DNA of 64,000 nt from Gammaproteobacteria bacterium (lineage in GTDB: Bacteria; Pseudomonadota; Gammaproteobacteria; JAABTG01): the NCBI GenBank assembly GCA_034522055.1, contig JAXHLS010000002.1, forward strand, positions 3,491,549 to 3,555,548, read 5' to 3'. Shown piece by piece: positions 17,132-26,149 of the stretch. The notes under the pieces were generated by a model, which searched no databases, was not told where the DNA came from, and worked only from the letters and a program-made list of their open reading frames with translations. The translations under genes were made by a program, and so were the position numbers. Each line of letters opens with the position of its first letter. The stretch's first letter is position 1.

Positions 17132-18611
17132 GATGGGCGACGACAACAGATTGAGCGTGCACGAACGCTGGGCACGGCTGCGCTTCGCCGTGATCGGTTC
17201 GCTATTGGCGGCACCGCCAGAGAGCGGTGAGCTGCACACAGCCATTACGGCGCTGGCCGCCAGGACCTGGCGTCATCCGGTCACTGGCGAGGCGGTACGC
17301 TTCGGGTTCTCCACCATAGAGCGCTGGTACTACCTGGCGCTTCGTGCCGGCGCTGACCCAGTCCGTGCGCTGCGTTCACGCCGACGCGCCGATGCGGGAC
17401 GTCACCGCCGCCTGAGTGACCTGCTGCGCACCGAGCTGCATGCGCTCTACCAAGCGCATTCGGGCTGGAGCGTGCAGCTGCATGTCGATAACCTTGCAGT
17501 TCTGGCTGCCAAGGATCCGTCTCTTGGCGCGATGCCCTCGTACGCCACCGTTCGGCGGTATCTACAGGCGAACGGCATGCGCAAGCGCACCGGGCGCGTG
17601 CGGCGCGATACCCCCGGTGCTGAAGCCGCCGAGCGCCACCTGGCCACGCGCGAGGTGCGCAGCTATGAACTCGCCCACGTCAATGCGTTATGGCACGCCG
17701 ACTTCCACGTCGGCTCGCGCCGCGTCGTCGATGCGCGCGGGCGCTGGCAGACGGTACAGATGCTCGGCATTCTCGATGACTGCTCAAGGATCTGTTGTCA
17801 CGCCCAGTGGTACCTCACCGAGGACGCCGAACGCTTCGTGCACGGCCTGTCGCAGGCGCTGCAGAAGCGCGGCCTGCCCCGTGCCCTGCTGACCGACAAC
17901 GGCAGTGCCGAGACCGCGACCGAAGTCACCGAGGGCCTGGCGCGCCTGGGTATCGTGCATGAGACGACATTACCGTACTCGGCCTACCAGAATGCCAAGC
18001 AGGAGAACTGGTGGTCGGTCGTTGAGGGTCGCCTGCTCGCCATGCTCGAGGGCGTCGAGCAGCTGACACTGGAGAGTCTCAACCGCGCAACACTCGCCTG
18101 GGTCGAGGGCGAGTATCAGCGTCGCCGCCACCACGAGCTCGGCTGCGCGCCCATTGAGCGCTATCGGCAGGGCCCCGACGTTGCCCGCGAGTGCCCCGAT
18201 GCCGAGATGCTACGCCGCAGCTTCCGCGCACAGACCACGCGTGTCCAGCGTCGATCCGATGGCACCTGCACCGTACTGGGCACCCGCTTCGAGGTGCCCT
18301 CCCGGTTCCGCCACCTCCACCGGCTAAAGCTGCGCTACGCACGCTGGGATCTTGCGAGTATTGATCTACTCGATCCCCACACCGAACAACCCGTCGCCGT
18401 GCTCTATCCACTCGACAAGCAGCGTAATGCCGAGCATGGACGACGGGCCCTCGCGCCGGTGGATGACAGCACGTCGGTCGATGCCCTGCCGGTTAACGCT
18501 AACACGTGCGCCGGTATGGCGCCGTTGCTTGACCAACTCCTGGCCGAGTATGCCGCCACCGGCATACCGCCGGCCTATCTGCCCTTCGATCCCGAGGATA
18601 CTGACCCATGA
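17132..18611 (+). CDS. DDE transposase of transposon A (Mu/Tn7-like integrase core)
   Basis: 492 aa from ATG 17132 (GGGCGACGACAAC). Frames extending upstream run through the IS21 end and are artefacts. N-terminal helix-turn-helix segments (FGFSTIERWYYLALRAGADP) precede an rve-type catalytic core: NALWHADFHVG (D), ALLTDNGSAETA (D) and NAKQENWWSVVEG (E). A C-terminal Mu-type beta barrel follows. It partners the AAA+ ATPase downstream, overlapping by 4 bp. Confidence 0.85.
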
Positions 18612-19453
18612 ACAAATCCCTGCTCGCACTCTACGGCCTCAAGTGGAATCCATTCTCGCCGGAACTGCCCACCGAGGCATTGATGGCAACGCCTGCGCTG
18701 GAGGACTTCGCCTGGCGTATCGAACACACCCATGTCCGCGAAGGCGGCTTTGCCCTCATTACCGGCGCGCCCGGCACCGGCAAGAGCGTCGCATTGCGCA
18801 TCCTCGCCGCCCGCCTCGGGCGCCTGCCCGACCTGACCATCGCCGCGTTGACCCATCCGAGTGCCAACCTCGCGGACTTCTACCGCGAGCTGGGAGACCT
18901 GTTCGGCGTCGATCTCAAGCCGCACAATCGCTGGGTGGGCTTCAAGGGGCTGCGCACCCGCTGGCTGGCGACTCTCGACGCCTCACTCATGCGCCCCGTG
19001 CTGCTGATCGATGAAGCCCAGGAGATCGCGCCTGTGGTACTGAATGAGTTGCGCTTGCTCGCCTCGTCCCAGTTCGACTCCCGCACCTTGCTGAGCGTGG
19101 TCCTCGCCGGCGATCAACGCCTGACCGACCTGCTCCGGCGTGACGATCTGCTCCCGCTCGGCTCGCGCATCCGGGCCCGCCTGGCGCTTGAACACGCCTC
19201 ACGCGACAATCTCCTCGCCTGCCTGGCGCATCTTTGCACAAGCGCCGGCAACCCCGGTCTGTTCAGCGAACAGCTGGCACAGGCGCTGGCCGATCACGCT
19301 ATGGGCAACTACCGTGTGCTGACCAATATGGCCGCCGAAATCCTCGCCCATGCCAGCCGCCACGAACTCACCCAGCTCGATGAAAAGCTCTTCTTCGATG
19401 TCTTCCACACCGAGCGCAAGCCATCACCGCGGCGCGCTCGCAGCGCTGCCTGA
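18608..19453 (+). CDS. AAA+ ATPase of transposon A (TniB/ExeA-like)
   Basis: 281 aa. It starts MNKSLLALYGLKWNPFSPEL, the usual opening of ExeA/TniB-like ATPases. Walker A GAPGTGKS (about 57-64) and Walker B LLIDEAQEI (about 133-141), with sensor-1 VVLAGDQRL, are intact. It probably selects the target and activates the transposase, as TnsC, TniB and MuB do. ATGA overlap with the transposase gene. Confidence 0.88.
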   Translation: MNKSLLALYGLKWNPFSPELPTEALMATPALEDFAWRIEHTHVREGGFALITGAPGTGKSVALRILAARLGRLPDLTIAALTHPSANLADFYRELGDLFGVDLKPHNRWVGFKGLRTRWLATLDASLMRPVLLIDEAQEIAPVVLNELRLLASSQFDSRTLLSVVLAGDQRLTDLLRRDDLLPLGSRIRARLALEHASRDNLLACLAHLCTSAGNPGLFSEQLAQALADHAMGNYRVLTNMAAEILAHASRHELTQLDEKLFFDVFHTERKPSPRRARSAA

Positions 19454-19542
19454 GCACTGGCGCCGAACCCGACCGCTGGCCGTCCACAGTCTTACGCACC
19501 TGACGCAGGCCAACCCAGCCTCACGACCCAGGAGACCACATC

Positions 19543-19740
19543 ATGAGTATGAAAGTCTTGCGGCTGTACACGCACTGGCAGGCGGAAGACGCCTATAGTG
19601 TGCTCACCTTCATCGACGAGCTGCGCGAACAGATCATCAATGAATATGGCGAGGAGATCGTGCAGATGCTGCAAGAGGCCCGTGCCGTCGGCGAAGAACA
19701 GCAGCTGGAACTGCCATTCGCTGACGTAGCACAGTTCTGA
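19543..19740 (+). CDS. Conserved 65-aa protein, last gene of transposon A
   Basis: ATG preceded by AGGAG. The helical core HWQAEDAYSVLTFIDELREQ and IINEYGEEIVQMLQE parallels the 58-aa protein of the IS21 element. It lies 89 bp behind the ATPase gene. No known domain; likely an element-encoded accessory protein. Confidence 0.65.
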   Translation: MSMKVLRLYTHWQAEDAYSVLTFIDELREQIINEYGEEIVQMLQEARAVGEEQQLELPFADVAQF

Positions 19741-19961
19741 TCGAGAAACCTGCGTGCAGGATCAGTGAGGAATGAACGCGGGCGGGAAACCCTCACGAAA
19801 AGTGAAAATGGTACCCTCGAAGACTGTGATTACACTCAAGATCCCATTCGCCCAACTCAACGGAGGTAATGCGTTACAGCAAGACCATTCATTCAACTCA
19901 AGCAACACGAAGGAGGTGATGCGTTATCGAAGAGCGGCCCATAACGGGCCCGTTGGTCTGC

Positions 19962-20087
19962 ACCGGACCGATCCCCTACAGGGGAGAACCGGTGTTGCCT
20001 GCAACCAGGCATCTTCAGGTTGAACGGGAGTGGTGTCCCGTGACCCGTGCCTTGATCTAAGGACCTGGCCGGCTACGGCCTGCCAGG
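19962..20087 (+). promoter_or_regulatory. Hairpin-rich leader before the integrase gene
   Basis: Four consecutive stems can be drawn: ACCGG/CCGGT enclosing TCCCC/GGGGA (19962-19993), TGCCT/AGGCA (19996-20011), ACGGGA/TCCCGT (20024-20041) and CCTGGC/GCCAGG enclosing GGCC pairs (20064-20087). The last ends 33 bases before the integrase start. The region 19741-19961 before it has no gene, only an imperfect direct repeat around CAACTCAA...GGAGGT-ATGCGTTA (19855-19925). Confidence 0.5.
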
Positions 20088-20120
20088 TGGTCAGAAACAC
20101 TTACCAGAGCATCGAACACT

Positions 20121-20987
20121 TTGAGAGACCTGAACTACCAACTCAAACAGCTGTGTCGCCACAACCGTGACGGCGGCTACGCGACCCAGCGCAACCGCGA
20201 GCGCCTGCTGTCGCTGATCGCGGACCAGCTCCATGCGCTGGGCTTCCGGGGCATGGGCGCGCAGTCGCTGAAGCCGAAGCATATCGAAGCGCTGGTGAAC
20301 CGGTGGCGGACCGAGGCGCTCTCCGTCGGCACCATCAAGAACCGGATGACGGTGCTGCGCTGGTGGGTCCAGAAGGTGAACCGGCAGAACGTCATCGCCC
20401 GGCAGAACGACCACTATGGGATCCCGGAACGGATGTTCGTCAGCACCGAGTCGAAGGCACGCCAAGTCGACGGCGCGGCGCTCGATCGCGTCAAGGATGC
20501 CCACGTCCGGATGAGCCTCGAGCTGCAGCAGGCCTTCGGTCTCCGGCGGGAGGAAGCCATCAAGTTCCAGCCGAGCTACGCCGATCGGGGCGATCACCTG
20601 GTGCTGAAGGACAGCTGGACCAAGGGCGGCAAGGCCCGCGAGATCCCCGTCCGCACCCCGGCGCAGCGGGTGATCCTGGATCGCGCCCATCACCTCGCGG
20701 GCCGCGGCTCGCTGATCCCGGCCGAACGCAACTACCGGCAGCAGCTGCGCGTGTACGAGCGACACACGGCGAATGCCGGGCACTCCAAGCTACACGGCCT
20801 CCGGCACGCCTATGCCCAGGGACGTTACGAGGAGCTCACCGGCTGGAAGGCACCCGCCGCCGGCGGCCCGACCTCGAGTTCTTTCACGCGAGAGCAGCGC
20901 GCCATGGACCGCGGGGCGCGGCTCGTCATCAGCCGCGAGCTCGGGCATGAACGCGAGCAAATTACCACGGTCTATTTAAGTCGATGA
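20121..20987 (+). CDS. Integrase-domain (tyrosine recombinase) protein
   Basis: 288 aa from a TTG. MRDLNYQLKQLCRHNRDGGYATQ...SLKPKHIEALVNRW is the phage-integrase-like N-terminal domain of a family found on islands and ICEs. The catalytic part includes QQAFGLRREEAI (first Arg), the HGLRHAYAQ box (HxxR) and RELGHEREQITTVYLSR (final His and Tyr near residue 285). It probably recombines an attachment site of an accessory element. Its long hairpin leader is unusual. Confidence 0.82.
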   Translation: MRDLNYQLKQLCRHNRDGGYATQRNRERLLSLIADQLHALGFRGMGAQSLKPKHIEALVNRWRTEALSVGTIKNRMTVLRWWVQKVNRQNVIARQNDHYGIPERMFVSTESKARQVDGAALDRVKDAHVRMSLELQQAFGLRREEAIKFQPSYADRGDHLVLKDSWTKGGKAREIPVRTPAQRVILDRAHHLAGRGSLIPAERNYRQQLRVYERHTANAGHSKLHGLRHAYAQGRYEELTGWKAPAAGGPTSSSFTREQRAMDRGARLVISRELGHEREQITTVYLSR

Positions 20988-21104
20988 GGGTGACGGAGAC
21001 AATCGCATTGCCTTATAATTCAATAGCCTATTTTACTAAACGTCTGGAATGCCCCCATAGATAGCCCCAGATCGTTAGCCCTGTCGTCGATCCGTCTGGA
21101 CGGA

Positions 21105-21890
21105 TCAATCGGCCGTCCTTCTCGCCACATAATAGCCGTAACTGACGAGCGCCGCGTTGCGTTCATAGAGTGCAATCTCGCGCTTTTCTGCCGCCACGAT
21201 GGCCGCTGCCGATTCTGAGTTGCCGTTGCGAGCCAGGAATGCTGCGAAGCGGGCCTGCATCGGGCGATAGTAGTTGTCCAGCCAGCATCGTTTCGGAAGT
21301 GCGAAGTACCCAACTGGGGAAAAGCCATTTCTCTCCAGGATCGCCATTTTGGCCGATGCCGTATCCACCTCGGGGTATTCACGGATCCAATGCTGCTCCA
21401 GCTCCGCAGGCCTCTCTTGCGTCAGCCATGTCAGCTCGGACACAGCCAATATGCCGTCCCGTTTCAGAAAGCGACGCCAGGCCCTGATGCCATTGGAAAA
21501 ACCGATGTTGTAGATGGCGCCTTCCGACCAGATCGCATCGAAGGATTGCTCTTCGAACGGAAGCACATGCATCGAGGCGGCCAGCGTCTCGATCCGTTCG
21601 CCGAGGTTCTCGCGTTCCGCGGCGATATTGAGGTCATGGAGGAAGTCCGGCAGGAAATCGACAGCGGTCACCGAGGCTTCTAGTTCTTTCGCCAGAACGA
21701 GCGTGGATGCACCGGTCCCGCATCCGATGTCGGCAATCTTCAGGCCTTTGCTACCGCCTAGACCCGATAGGGTGATGGCAAGGCGCGTTTCATCGTCGCC
21801 GCCGGGGCCCTGGCGTTTGGCCTCGCGGTGCAAGTCGACGAGAAGAGAGAGTGCATCCAATTGCTGGCGCCTGTTGTTTCGTATGAGCAT
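21105..21890 (-). CDS. Class I SAM-dependent methyltransferase
   Basis: 261 aa. Motif I IADIGCGTGASTLVLA (about 50-65), motif II VTAVDFLPDF and motif IV FDAIWSEGAIYNIGF place it with small-molecule methyltransferases of the UbiE/COQ5-like fold. The substrate is unknown. It lies 18 bp downstream of the AbiEii gene on the same strand and could be the last gene of that transcript. Confidence 0.85.
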   Translation of the reverse strand: MLIRNNRRQQLDALSLLVDLHREAKRQGPGGDDETRLAITLSGLGGSKGLKIADIGCGTGASTLVLAKELEASVTAVDFLPDFLHDLNIAAERENLGERIETLAASMHVLPFEEQSFDAIWSEGAIYNIGFSNGIRAWRRFLKRDGILAVSELTWLTQERPAELEQHWIREYPEVDTASAKMAILERNGFSPVGYFALPKRCWLDNYYRPMQARFAAFLARNGNSESAAAIVAAEKREIALYERNAALVSYGYYVARRTAD

Positions 21891-21908
21891 CCGTGCTCGG
21901 TCCGGGAA

Positions 21909-22817
21909 TCAAAGCTCCAACACATCCCGCAAGCGGTCCAATGCCTTCTTGTGGCTGCGAGCGCTCATCTGTCGGATATTGTGCAGCTTCCATTGAATGG
22001 CTGGCCACTTGCCCAGGCCTTCGAACGGCAACAACGACCAATCAGCTTTGCCTTGTTTGAGGGACAGGAGAAACCGACGCTCGCTGTCGGTGAGGGCGCC
22101 AGCGGCCCACTCGAACAGCTGCGTCCGGGCGGCCTCGAGCTCCGCCAGGTCAACCGACTTTTTGGTCATTCCGGCGAAGTGGTTGGTGAAGAGATCCTTG
22201 ATTGGTTTGCGGTTCGGCTGTAGGAGCTCTGCAATCGGCTGCCGGTGAGCGGCGAGGTAGGCGACAAATGCTTGGCGTATGGAATCCGGGATCGGGCCCG
22301 ACGTTTGAAGATGCATGACGTCGAAGAGGTCGCGCGGGTGCTGTCGGTCCAACGCCGCACAGAGCTTCCCGCCATAGAGGTCCGCTGAGTCGAGTCGCTG
22401 GATCTCTACGAAGAGTTCGTAGGCTTCCTGTGCGGCCGAGCACAGTCCGCTTGTGACCGGCGGTACCAGGCTGCCCCGGATGACGACGCTCGGTTCCACC
22501 TTCATACGCGCACCCGACTTGTCCACGAGCAGCTTGGGCGCATCGCCTTCCACAAGTTGGACATTTACGCCTGGCACAGTCCGTTTGAGTGCTTCGGCGA
22601 TCGTGGCGAGCTGGGAGCGGATGTCAGGCAGCGCCGCGTCGCGATCGGAAACCGGGAGATAGGTGAGGTCGATGTCGACCGAGAGTCTAGGCATGTCCCG
22701 CAAGAACAGGTTGATGGCAGTACCGCCCTTGAGCGCGAAGTCTGGCGCGCTGCTGATCGCCGGCAAACAGCGAATCAAAAGTTCGACCTGCGCTCTGTAA
22801 CTATCGCGCGCCGCCAT
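21909..22817 (-). CDS. abiEii: Type IV toxin AbiEii (nucleotidyltransferase)
   Basis: 302 aa from ATG 22817. KGGTAINLFLRDMPRLSVDIDLTYL (about 29-53) is the DUF1814/AbiEii nucleotidyltransferase signature with the metal-binding DxD (DID). AbiEii adds nucleotides to target RNA (tRNA in related MenT toxins) and halts growth in abortive infection. The gene is 8 bp behind abiEi, as in the classical AbiE operon. Further upstream starts are not supported. Confidence 0.9.
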   Translation of the reverse strand: MAARDSYRAQVELLIRCLPAISSAPDFALKGGTAINLFLRDMPRLSVDIDLTYLPVSDRDAALPDIRSQLATIAEALKRTVPGVNVQLVEGDAPKLLVDKSGARMKVEPSVVIRGSLVPPVTSGLCSAAQEAYELFVEIQRLDSADLYGGKLCAALDRQHPRDLFDVMHLQTSGPIPDSIRQAFVAYLAAHRQPIAELLQPNRKPIKDLFTNHFAGMTKKSVDLAELEAARTQLFEWAAGALTDSERRFLLSLKQGKADWSLLPFEGLGKWPAIQWKLHNIRQMSARSHKKALDRLRDVLEL

Positions 22818-22825
22818 GGGTGGTC

Positions 22826-23581
22826 CTAACCCTGCGCAGGGTCGGCGACGACCAGATCGTATTTCTTGTCGAGGCGTCCTCCTGCGTGGATGGTGCGCCG
22901 GCCTGATCCGAAATCGACCTTCGACAGGTCGAGGTGCTTCAACCACGCATGATTCGCTCGCTCGGCGGCATGCATGAACAGCCGCTTGGTCTTCACCGAG
23001 GTGCAGCCCTCAAGCAGCTGTTGAACGACCTGTGGACGCAGAGACGTCAGTGATTCCATCACCTGGAAGGCCTCCTCAAAGGACTGCCGCTTCGGCACGA
23101 GGTACATCATCTCGAAAGCCGCCCGCTCAAGTGTCGCGACCTTGACGTCGACATCGCCGACCTGAAGCGTAGACGTGGTCTTTTCGGCACCTGCGAAGAC
23201 GCCGGTCGTCACGAGCCTCACCGGTCTGGACCAGGCGTGAGCCTCGAACCAGGCGGGCAATTTCGTGCCGGAATGTCCGAACAGGACCACCTCGCGCGCT
23301 CCGAACGCCAGGTAATGCGTGTAGCCGCGCAGCTCGATCGCGGTGATTCCGCCGGGATGGACGGCGAGGGCGAGCTGCGTCTGCAGTGCATGGACCGCAC
23401 CGATCCAATCGACCGTCGCGCCGGCCCGCTTGTAGACGCCGTGACCCAAACGTTCCAGCCAGCCGGACTGGACGTACTTGTCTGCAAGCCGGCGGTCGAC
23501 GCCAAGACTGCTCAGCCACCGCAGCGCGGCGACCTCGCCGGATGGCCACTGTTGCAGAAGCTGGTTTATTTTCGAGCCCAT
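22826..23581 (-). CDS. abiEi: Type IV antitoxin AbiEi
   Basis: 251 aa. An N-terminal winged-helix part (INQLLQQWPSGEVAALRWLSSLGVDRRLADKYVQSGWLERLGHGVYKR) represses the operon. The C-terminal antitoxin domain contains GYTHYLAFG and LERAAFEMMYLVP, as in AbiEi_3-type proteins. It forms an operon with abiEii. Confidence 0.9.
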   Translation of the reverse strand: MGSKINQLLQQWPSGEVAALRWLSSLGVDRRLADKYVQSGWLERLGHGVYKRAGATVDWIGAVHALQTQLALAVHPGGITAIELRGYTHYLAFGAREVVLFGHSGTKLPAWFEAHAWSRPVRLVTTGVFAGAEKTTSTLQVGDVDVKVATLERAAFEMMYLVPKRQSFEEAFQVMESLTSLRPQVVQQLLEGCTSVKTKRLFMHAAERANHAWLKHLDLSKVDFGSGRRTIHAGGRLDKKYDLVVADPAQG

Positions 23582-23793
23582 ATGACAACCATTAGGCGAC
23601 GTATAAGAATTAGTTTAAACCAAGGGCAAAGACTAGCACAGAGTTCAGGAAAACGCCCAATTGTCGCACTTGTGGCGACGTTTAAGCGTGAAAGCAAACT
23701 TAGGAAGCGTGCCCGGCGGCTTGAGTGAGGCGGGTTGTGGTGAGCAAAATAACGAGCAATGCAATCATTTCTCGCCTCAAGAGGTACTCGCCA

Positions 23794-24030
23794 ATGGCCA
23801 ATCTCGTCGTCCGCAATCTGGACCCGCGTATCGTCGATGCACTGAAGCAGCGCGCCGCCAAGCATGGACGTAGCGCCGAGGCCGAGCATCGTGTCCTGCT
23901 CGAAGAAGTGTTGCTGCGCCCCAAGGCCAAGCTTTTTGCCGAGGTGCTCGCCAACATGCCGAATGTCGGTGAGGATGCCGACTTCGTGCGCGTCGATGAT
24001 CCGACCGAGCCTGACCGTGTGTTTGATTGA
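23794..24030 (+). CDS. FitA/VapB-type antitoxin
   Basis: 78 aa from ATG 23794. MANLVVRNLDPRIVDALKQR with KHGRSAEAEHRVLLEEVL is the FitA-type ribbon-helix-helix domain; the remainder is the toxin-binding tail. It overlaps the toxin gene by 14 bp. It normally represses its own promoter. Confidence 0.9.
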   Translation: MANLVVRNLDPRIVDALKQRAAKHGRSAEAEHRVLLEEVLLRPKAKLFAEVLANMPNVGEDADFVRVDDPTEPDRVFD

Positions 24031-24436
24031 TACCAATATCATCAGCGAGTCGCGCAAGCGGTCGAAGGCCGACAGAGGGGTACGTCAATTCTTCCAGGAG
24101 GTGGCCAGGGAAGAGGCGCGGGTGTTCATATCCGTCGTCACGGTCGGCGAGTTGCGCCGTGGTGTCGAGCTGATCGGGCACCGCGGTGATTCCCGTCAGG
24201 CGGATCGCCTGGCTCACTGGCTCGACCAGTTGTTGCTCGACTACCGCGAGGACGTCCTGGATATCAATGCAGACATCGCTCAACTCTGGGGTCGTTTGCG
24301 CGTTCCCCATCCGGAGAATGCGCTGGACAAGCTGATCGCGGCCACCGCGCTGATCTACGATCTGACGGTGGTCACCCGAAAGCACCGCGACTTCGCCAAG
24401 ACGGGTGTGCGTCTCCTGAATCCCTTCTCCATCTGA
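24017..24436 (+). CDS. FitB/VapC-type PIN-domain toxin
   Basis: 139 aa from GTG 24017, which gives the canonical MCLIDTNIISE opening with the first PIN aspartate at residue 5. The other acidic residues are in SVVTVGELRRGV, NALDKLIAATALI and VTRKHRDFAKTGVRLLNPF. PIN toxins are Mg-dependent endoribonucleases. The start codon was chosen because it retains the complete PIN N-terminus. Confidence 0.9.
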   Translation: MCLIDTNIISESRKRSKADRGVRQFFQEVAREEARVFISVVTVGELRRGVELIGHRGDSRQADRLAHWLDQLLLDYREDVLDINADIAQLWGRLRVPHPENALDKLIAATALIYDLTVVTRKHRDFAKTGVRLLNPFSI

Positions 24437-24578
24437 GAACGCGCGGGCCGTGCCGAAGCGGGGAGTGCGCAGAACGGCGTAGCGTGCTGCCGCCGTTTCC
24501 CGTTTCGGTTCATCACCTGTTCCGACAGCATTCCGGCAACGAAGGGGCCTGACGGCCTATCTACCGGAGTCGAGTGGG

Positions 24579-25034
24579 ATGATTCTACGGACAATTACAA
24601 CGTTGTCGGGTCACCGCCGTACCTGCGCAGCGGTAATGTTGGCGCTCAGCACCCTATCGTCGCTGGAGGCCGCGGCCAGGGACCTTCGGGTTGGGCGTTA
24701 CTCAACCATCCAACCTGTACCGACCCGGGTGCAGCAGGATCCCCTCGCAGCCCCGGTGGTCTCGGTACTGCCGGCGTCCGTGACCCAGATCGGAGCAGCG
24801 GTCGAGACGCTGCTCGAGTCATCCGGTTACCGTCTGTCGTCATCTATGGCCGCCGACGCGGACCGAGCCGAGCTCCTGGATCTGCCGTTACCGGAAGCCC
24901 ACCGCGCACTCGGTCCGCTGCCGCTGCGCACGGCCTTGAGGATCGTCGCCGGGCCCGCCTTCATGCTGGTCGAAGATCCCGTGCATCGGCTGATCTCGTT
25001 CGAGCGGTGTGACCAAGCGTCGGGTAAGCGTTGA
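24579..25034 (+). CDS. ICE protein PilL-like, PFGI-1 class (TIGR03748)
   Basis: 151 aa with an N-terminal signal sequence (hydrophobic about 15-32). The family blocks are RVGRYSTIQPVPT, ASVTQIGAAVETLLESSGYRL, LDLPLPEAHRALGPLPLRTALRIVAGPAFMLVEDPVHRLISFE. In PFGI-1/ICEclc-type elements this gene opens a conjugation gene block. Here it is followed by only two further genes, so the block is a fragment. Confidence 0.88.
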   Translation: MILRTITTLSGHRRTCAAVMLALSTLSSLEAAARDLRVGRYSTIQPVPTRVQQDPLAAPVVSVLPASVTQIGAAVETLLESSGYRLSSSMAADADRAELLDLPLPEAHRALGPLPLRTALRIVAGPAFMLVEDPVHRLISFERCDQASGKR

Positions 25035-25036
25035 TC

Positions 25037-25279
25037 ATGGAAACCCTCATCGCCATCCTGATCGTCCTCGGCATTGTGTCCGCAAGCGGCGTGCTGCCCG
25101 AGAAATCCCCGCCACCGGCCAACCAGCAGACGCAGCCGTCTGCCCTGGAGGCGTCTGAGCCAGGGGTTCGCCCGGCCTGTAATCAGCACAACCCGGCCTA
25201 TCGCGACCTCACCGTGCCTTACCCGCAACGGACGAGTAGCGACCCGGCCGTCAACATGGAGGCCGCGTGCGATGAATAG
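25037..25279 (+). CDS. Small ICE-associated membrane protein
   Basis: 80 aa from ATG 25037, two bases past the previous stop. One N-terminal membrane helix (ETLIAILIVLGIVSASGVL) is followed by a proline-rich soluble tail. It overlaps the next gene by 8 bp. Probably part of the ICE conjugation block; no family recognised. Confidence 0.65.
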   Translation: METLIAILIVLGIVSASGVLPEKSPPPANQQTQPSALEASEPGVRPACNQHNPAYRDLTVPYPQRTSSDPAVNMEAACDE

Positions 25280-25646
25280 GCCCTTCCTCCTGGCAACGGT
25301 GGGCACGATGCTGTCGTTGATCGCGAGCCCAAGCTGGGCCGCCGATCCGGGCAACACCCCATCGGGGAACACCACGACGAGTGCGACCCTCCTGGAGCGC
25401 ACGCCGCTCACGAAGAACGAACGTGCCCGGGCCGGGATCTGGGGCTTGTCTCTCGATGAGTGGCAGCGCTACCGAACCCTCATGGAAGGGATCCGCGGCA
25501 GCATCAGCCCCGGGACCATCTCGCCCATAGAGGTCCTCGGGATCCACGCGCGCGATGAGGCCGAGCGCCGCAGGTACGCCGAGCAGTGGGCCGTGATGAT
25601 GGTAAGCGCCAGAGAATCGGCCTTCTTGCAAAGGGGCCTGACGTGA
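25272..25646 (+). CDS. ICE protein, TIGR03759 family, truncated
   Basis: 124 aa with a signal peptide (LLATVGTMLSLIASPSWA). The family motif IWGLSLDEWQRYRTLMEGIRG and PIEVLGIHARDEAERRRYAEQWA are present. Family members are usually longer; here the protein ends abruptly after SARESAFLQRGLT, just at a likely junction, so the C-terminal part is lost. Confidence 0.8.
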   Translation: MNRPFLLATVGTMLSLIASPSWAADPGNTPSGNTTTSATLLERTPLTKNERARAGIWGLSLDEWQRYRTLMEGIRGSISPGTISPIEVLGIHARDEAERRRYAEQWAVMMVSARESAFLQRGLT

Positions 25647-25647
25647 C

Positions 25648-25681
25648 AAAGCCCCACACGCATCCCTGCACATGGGGCTTT
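25648..25681 (+). terminator. Terminator-like hairpin
   Basis: AAAGCCCCA (25648-25656) pairs with TGGGGCTTT (25673-25681), a 9-bp stem with a 16-nt loop directly behind the truncated ICE gene, ending in TTT. Confidence 0.6.
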
Positions 25682-25805
25682 ACGGAAAGTCGCACCGGAT
25701 GACGTCTCCTTGTCGGTCGGCGTTCAACATTCCCTGTCAGCTTCAAATTTACGGCTTACGCCTTCAGAGCGCAAATCACTCTGTTCGTGACATACGCTAT
25801 CGCGC

Positions 25806-26007
25806 TTAATCCGACCCGGCGGTCAAGCGGACATTCCACGGCAGCAGCGTCTCGATGTGCTCCACGGTATCCGCGGCACCGATATGGGTGAGTACGTGCT
25901 CGAGATAGGCAAAGGGTTCGAGCCCGTTGGCCTTGGCCGTTTCGATCAGACTGTAGCAGGTTGCGCTCGCCCGCGCGCCTCGCGGGGTGTCGGCAAACAG
26001 CCAGTTG
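25806..26007 (-). pseudogene. IS66-family transposase C-terminal fragment
   Basis: Reverse translation gives RNWLFADTPRGARASATCYS, LIETAKANGLEPFAYLEHVL, HIETLLPWNV. This is the conserved IS66_C end of TnpC. The upstream side is cut at 26008, where a perfect palindrome belonging to the next element begins. Only about 65 codons survive. Confidence 0.85.
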
Positions 26008-26039
26008 CGCCGGTTATGCAAACGTTTGCATAACCGGCG
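26008..26039. repeat. 32-bp perfect palindrome at the element edge
   Basis: The left arm is CGCCGGTTATGCAAAC and the right arm its exact complement, with no loop. It could be the terminal (ter) hairpin of the IS91-type element or a crossover site for the adjacent recombinase. Confidence 0.8.
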
Positions 26040-26149
26040 TTGAACTAAACCGCTCCGCGGTAGCTCCCCTTCGATAGACGCCGGCGGTTCTTCCGTCGTC
26101 AACACTCTCAGTTGACCCGATGTGGGTCTGACGGAGAGGAGAGACGACG

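Larger units (their letters stand above)
13108..19740 (+). mobile_element. DDE/AAA+ transposon A, split by an IS21-family element
   Basis: The gene order is zinc-ribbon/HTH protein (13108), DDE transposase (17132), AAA+ ATPase (18608) and 65-aa protein (19543), all on the plus strand. The IS21 element at 13758-17120 sits between the first and second genes; removing it and one GGCGA copy leaves about 100 bp between them. The coordinates given are those of the genes. The transposon ends could not be fixed, although AATGGTCT lies near 13075 and, inverted, near 19885. Confidence 0.65.

Noticed and set aside
19855-19925. Possible CRISPR-like short repeats
   Set aside because: Only two imperfect units of about 30 bp, with variable spacing and no cas genes; an ordinary small direct repeat.
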